Positions 61,975 through 64,000 of a stretch of DNA of 64,000 bases are shown piece after piece. The stretch lies in assembly GCF_040581485.1 (NCBI RefSeq), contig NC_090131.1:19480532-19544531 (forward strand). Reading direction: 5' to 3'. The translations under genes were made by a program, and so were the position numbers. Under the pieces are notes generated by a model that saw only the letters and a list, made by a program, of their open reading frames with translations, had not been told where the DNA came from and ran no database searches. Positions within the stretch are counted from its first letter, which is position 1. Each line of letters opens with the position of its first letter. The DNA comes from Linepithema humile. Lineage: Eukaryota; Arthropoda; Insecta; Hymenoptera; Formicidae.

Positions 61975-62019
<45 letters not shown>
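61918..62019. repeat. (GAC)n trinucleotide microsatellite
   Basis: About 34 GAC units with scattered AAC, ATG and GCC interruptions, passing directly into a GGCGGTGGC tract (62020-62040). It gives Asp-, Thr- or Arg-rich open frames on the plus strand, and is the longest GAC tract in the window. Confidence 0.95.
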
Positions 62020-62026
<7 letters not shown>

Positions 62027-62262
62027 TGGCGGTGGCGGTAGCGGGTGGATGTGCCAGAGTGCGGGCTTACAACGGAATGAGAGGAAAGCTCCGGCGGCTT
62101 ACGGGGCGCCGCGGCAGCGTGGCATCGCCGACTCCACGATGAGCGAGAGAGTTGCGCGTTATCGACCCATCCGCGAGGCTATATTCTGCTACTACTCTCC
62201 TATCCGCGCGCACAGCACACGCTCTACGCGCCCACCGCGTTTCGCACACACAACGCATCATA

Positions 62263-62305
62263 CGTACATACGTACGCGTACGTAACCTACCTACCTACCT
62301 ACCTA
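62263..62305. repeat. ACGT-rich run plus (ACCT)n tract
   Basis: ACATACGTACATACGTACGCGTACGTAACC is followed by five ACCT units at 62286-62305. A further ACTCC repeat follows at about 62328-62345. Confidence 0.85.
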
Positions 62306-62450
62306 TCGCCGAAAATTCGCACGCATGCACTCCACTCCACTCCGCCGCCACTCCATTCGAGCGCGCCTGCCCGCGTCGCTCAACTCTCGCGAGTGGCGCA
62401 GCTTAGTGAATAGATGCGTGCGAAATGTGCGATCTCTCGATCCGTATCGA

Positions 62451-64000
62451 TCCAAATGGATCCCATTTGCGCCCGCGACGGATAACTTCTAAGAAAATCT
62501 TAACACGAAAACGATTATATACTAAACAAAATGTTCTATATTTTGAAGATTATACGAAACTTGAAAAAAAGATGAGATACGAAGAAGTATATTAAGTACT
62601 TTTTTATGAAAATTAAATTAATTAATAAAATAATGACATTAAATTAAATTAAATTAATAAAATAATGACATAGAAATATAATTTTATATTTGCATTTTAA
62701 AATCGTATTTTTTATATGTGTAATGAATCATAAAAACAGTATTTGTTTCTGGTAAAAATTGAAGAGTTGGTGGTATCAGCTACAATTCCATAATAGCACA
62801 AGCAATTTTTATTACGATTAATCTTTATGCGATTATTTTTTAAACCCATTTGCTAAATTCAAAGAGACCGCAATGCGCGCCCTGAAACTTAATTATACCG
62901 AGAATAATCGCAAACTACTAAATTTTGCAGAACCGTCGTGCATTCCTCTGCTGCGCTCACGCGACATTTAACAGCCGCATTTAACGCTCAAACAAAATTT
63001 CCGCGTCCGTCCGACCGTGCGCGGAAGCGTTCCGGGTTTTCCGTTCCCCGATCGCGCGCAACAATGAAGGCTCTGGCGCTCGACTTGAATATCTAAATTG
63101 TATCGGCTGTTTCCGGTCGAATAGCACCGATGACTCTCTACGCGAGAACGAATAATTTCAGTGCATGTGCGCGTGCATACACACGAGCGGCCGGAAAGCG
63201 CCGGAAAAGCGGAATGGCGCTCTTCGCCCGGTCGGCGGCAAACAACGCTGGCGTCCAAAATGAAATTTGTCGGAGCTGGATTACCGCAGAGCGCGACTGA
63301 CACAGTTTTAATTACTTTTAATTATTCCGCCGCTATATATTTTTTTTGCAATGTGTGCTCGCTTCTCTTTTACGGTTCTTTGACCTTTTCGAGATTGGTT
63401 TCGCTGGATACGAAAAATTTCGAGCGAATTTCAATTGGAGTTATTTTTAAAACGCGAAAGATACACGCGTGAATAAAATATAATTTATAACTAATAATTA
63501 TATAACGAATATTTGATGGCAAGCACATTCGGCAGACAACGAGATCAAAAATTAAAACATAATTTCTTTGCAAAAAATTCAAATATCAATTTCTTGGCGT
63601 TATGGCTGATAGTTTATACATTTGAAAAAGGACTTTGATGAATTAGACTTCCAGTAATAAAGATAATATAACTGTAAACTTCAGTCAATTTCAAGCAGAC
63701 TTCTCTTTAAATAAATTTCAATTTTAATTCACAAAAATATTTAATTTTAACCAAATTTTCGTGAAATATAAATTGACTTTGCGAAATACAACGTTCAAAA
63801 TATTGATAAACGACAGGGAAAGCTGTTCTGTCATACTTCTGATGAAGTTTTGTAATGCCATCATCTTCCAAAGCCATTCTGACGATAAAAACTAAATCAA
63901 AATTTTTCTTCACAAAGGAACAGAAAACTTTGCTCGCAGTATTTCAATATAACAAGGTAACTGCTAATTATCTACGCTCTTTAGCCTTGGCAAAAAATCG
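62451..64000. other. AT-rich stretch to window end
   Basis: AT-rich, apart from a CpG-rich patch at about 62930-63260. Includes the 32-bp tandem repeat at 62611-62671. Open frames (up to 111 codons, minus, 62968-63303) are unrecognised. No RNA gene or terminator-like signal was identified. Confidence 0.5.
62611..62671. repeat. 32-bp tandem duplication
   Basis: The word ATTAATAAAATAATGACAT occurs at 62621-62639 and 62653-62671, each preceded by AAATTAAATTA-type DNA. Two nearly exact copies with a 32-base period, so the duplication is probably recent. Confidence 0.85.

Larger units (their letters stand above)
60301..62450. other. CpG island with back-to-back microsatellites
   Basis: The most GC- and CpG-rich region of the window. 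From left to right: unremarkable CpG-rich DNA to about 61000. An ATG-initiated 104-codon frame (60974-61288) then ends next to a good donor word (GTGAGTAGA at 61285). A strong plus-strand acceptor (ATTTTTCCGATACAG) ends at about 61557. CTG-, GGC-, GGTC-, GAC- and GGC-type tracts follow, and finally ACGT and ACCT repeats. It is a plausible promoter/5' exon region of a gene lying outside the window. No recognised protein sequence. Confidence 0.45.

Noticed and set aside
61731..62285. 184-codon plus-strand frame with poly-Asp and poly-Gly runs
   Set aside because: It starts with GTG, and its openness and acidic run come directly from the GGTC, GAC and GGC microsatellites. Another frame is open in parallel.
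1..64000. tRNA, rRNA, snRNA and known insect microRNA sequences
   Set aside because: I looked for T-loop words (GGTTCGAATCC type), spliceosomal RNA starts and familiar conserved microRNA seeds and found none that held up. A covariance-model scan was not possible, so this is a weak negative.

Overview
This window looks like nuclear DNA from an insect, most plausibly a hymenopteran and perhaps an ant. The evidence is compositional. AT-rich stretches alternate with GC- and CpG-rich blocks, and CpG is abundant almost everywhere, including in non-coding DNA, which is typical of ant and bee genomes. There are many CT/GA, GAC and GGTC microsatellites. No rRNA, tRNA, CRISPR, operon-like packing or recognisable viral or transposase protein is seen. 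The assignment is an inference; no diagnostic gene was recognised.

No protein-coding gene is recognised on either strand. Stop-free stretches reach about 217 codons, but the longest sit in strand-skewed purine/pyrimidine or trinucleotide-repeat DNA. Several lack an ATG, and none shows a familiar domain. The region is best read as intergenic DNA, or the inside of one or more very long introns. The real content is therefore repeats, CpG-rich blocks that may hold promoters or first exons, fold-back elements, and a few weak splice-bounded exon candidates.

Layout. 1-4.1 kb: AT-rich DNA, a 70-bp CT microsatellite, then a candidate TATA/initiator promoter near 3.83 kb. 4.16-4.7 kb: CpG-rich block with a GC run. 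4.7-9.3 kb: AT-rich. 9.37-9.95 kb: CpG-rich block ending in a GA microsatellite. 10-29.6 kb: mostly AT-rich with small tandem arrays, a weak CpG block at 12.2-12.9 kb, a striking 180-bp fold-back element at 25.26-25.44 kb, and an E-box/TATA/splice-donor cluster at 27.85-28.02 kb. 29.7-31.0 kb: the first strong CpG island, with a GAC tract and a minus-strand splice donor. 31-42.7 kb: AT-rich DNA alternating with CpG-rich blocks at 35.1-37.2 and 39.6-42.7 kb. 42.7-49.9 kb: AT-rich DNA with a diverged ~172-bp tandem duplication at 44.1 kb, a nested hairpin at 45.7 kb, and a CpG-rich block at 47.1-48.4 kb. 50-60.3 kb: mixed, with a GAC tract at 55.27 kb and three weak exon candidates. 60.3-62.45 kb: the most unusual part, a CpG island carrying CTG-, GGC-, GGTC-, GAC-, GGC- and ACCT-type tracts back to back. 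62.45-64 kb: AT-rich.

Coordinates of simple repeats were read directly and are reliable. Promoter and exon proposals are hypotheses that need RNA data.
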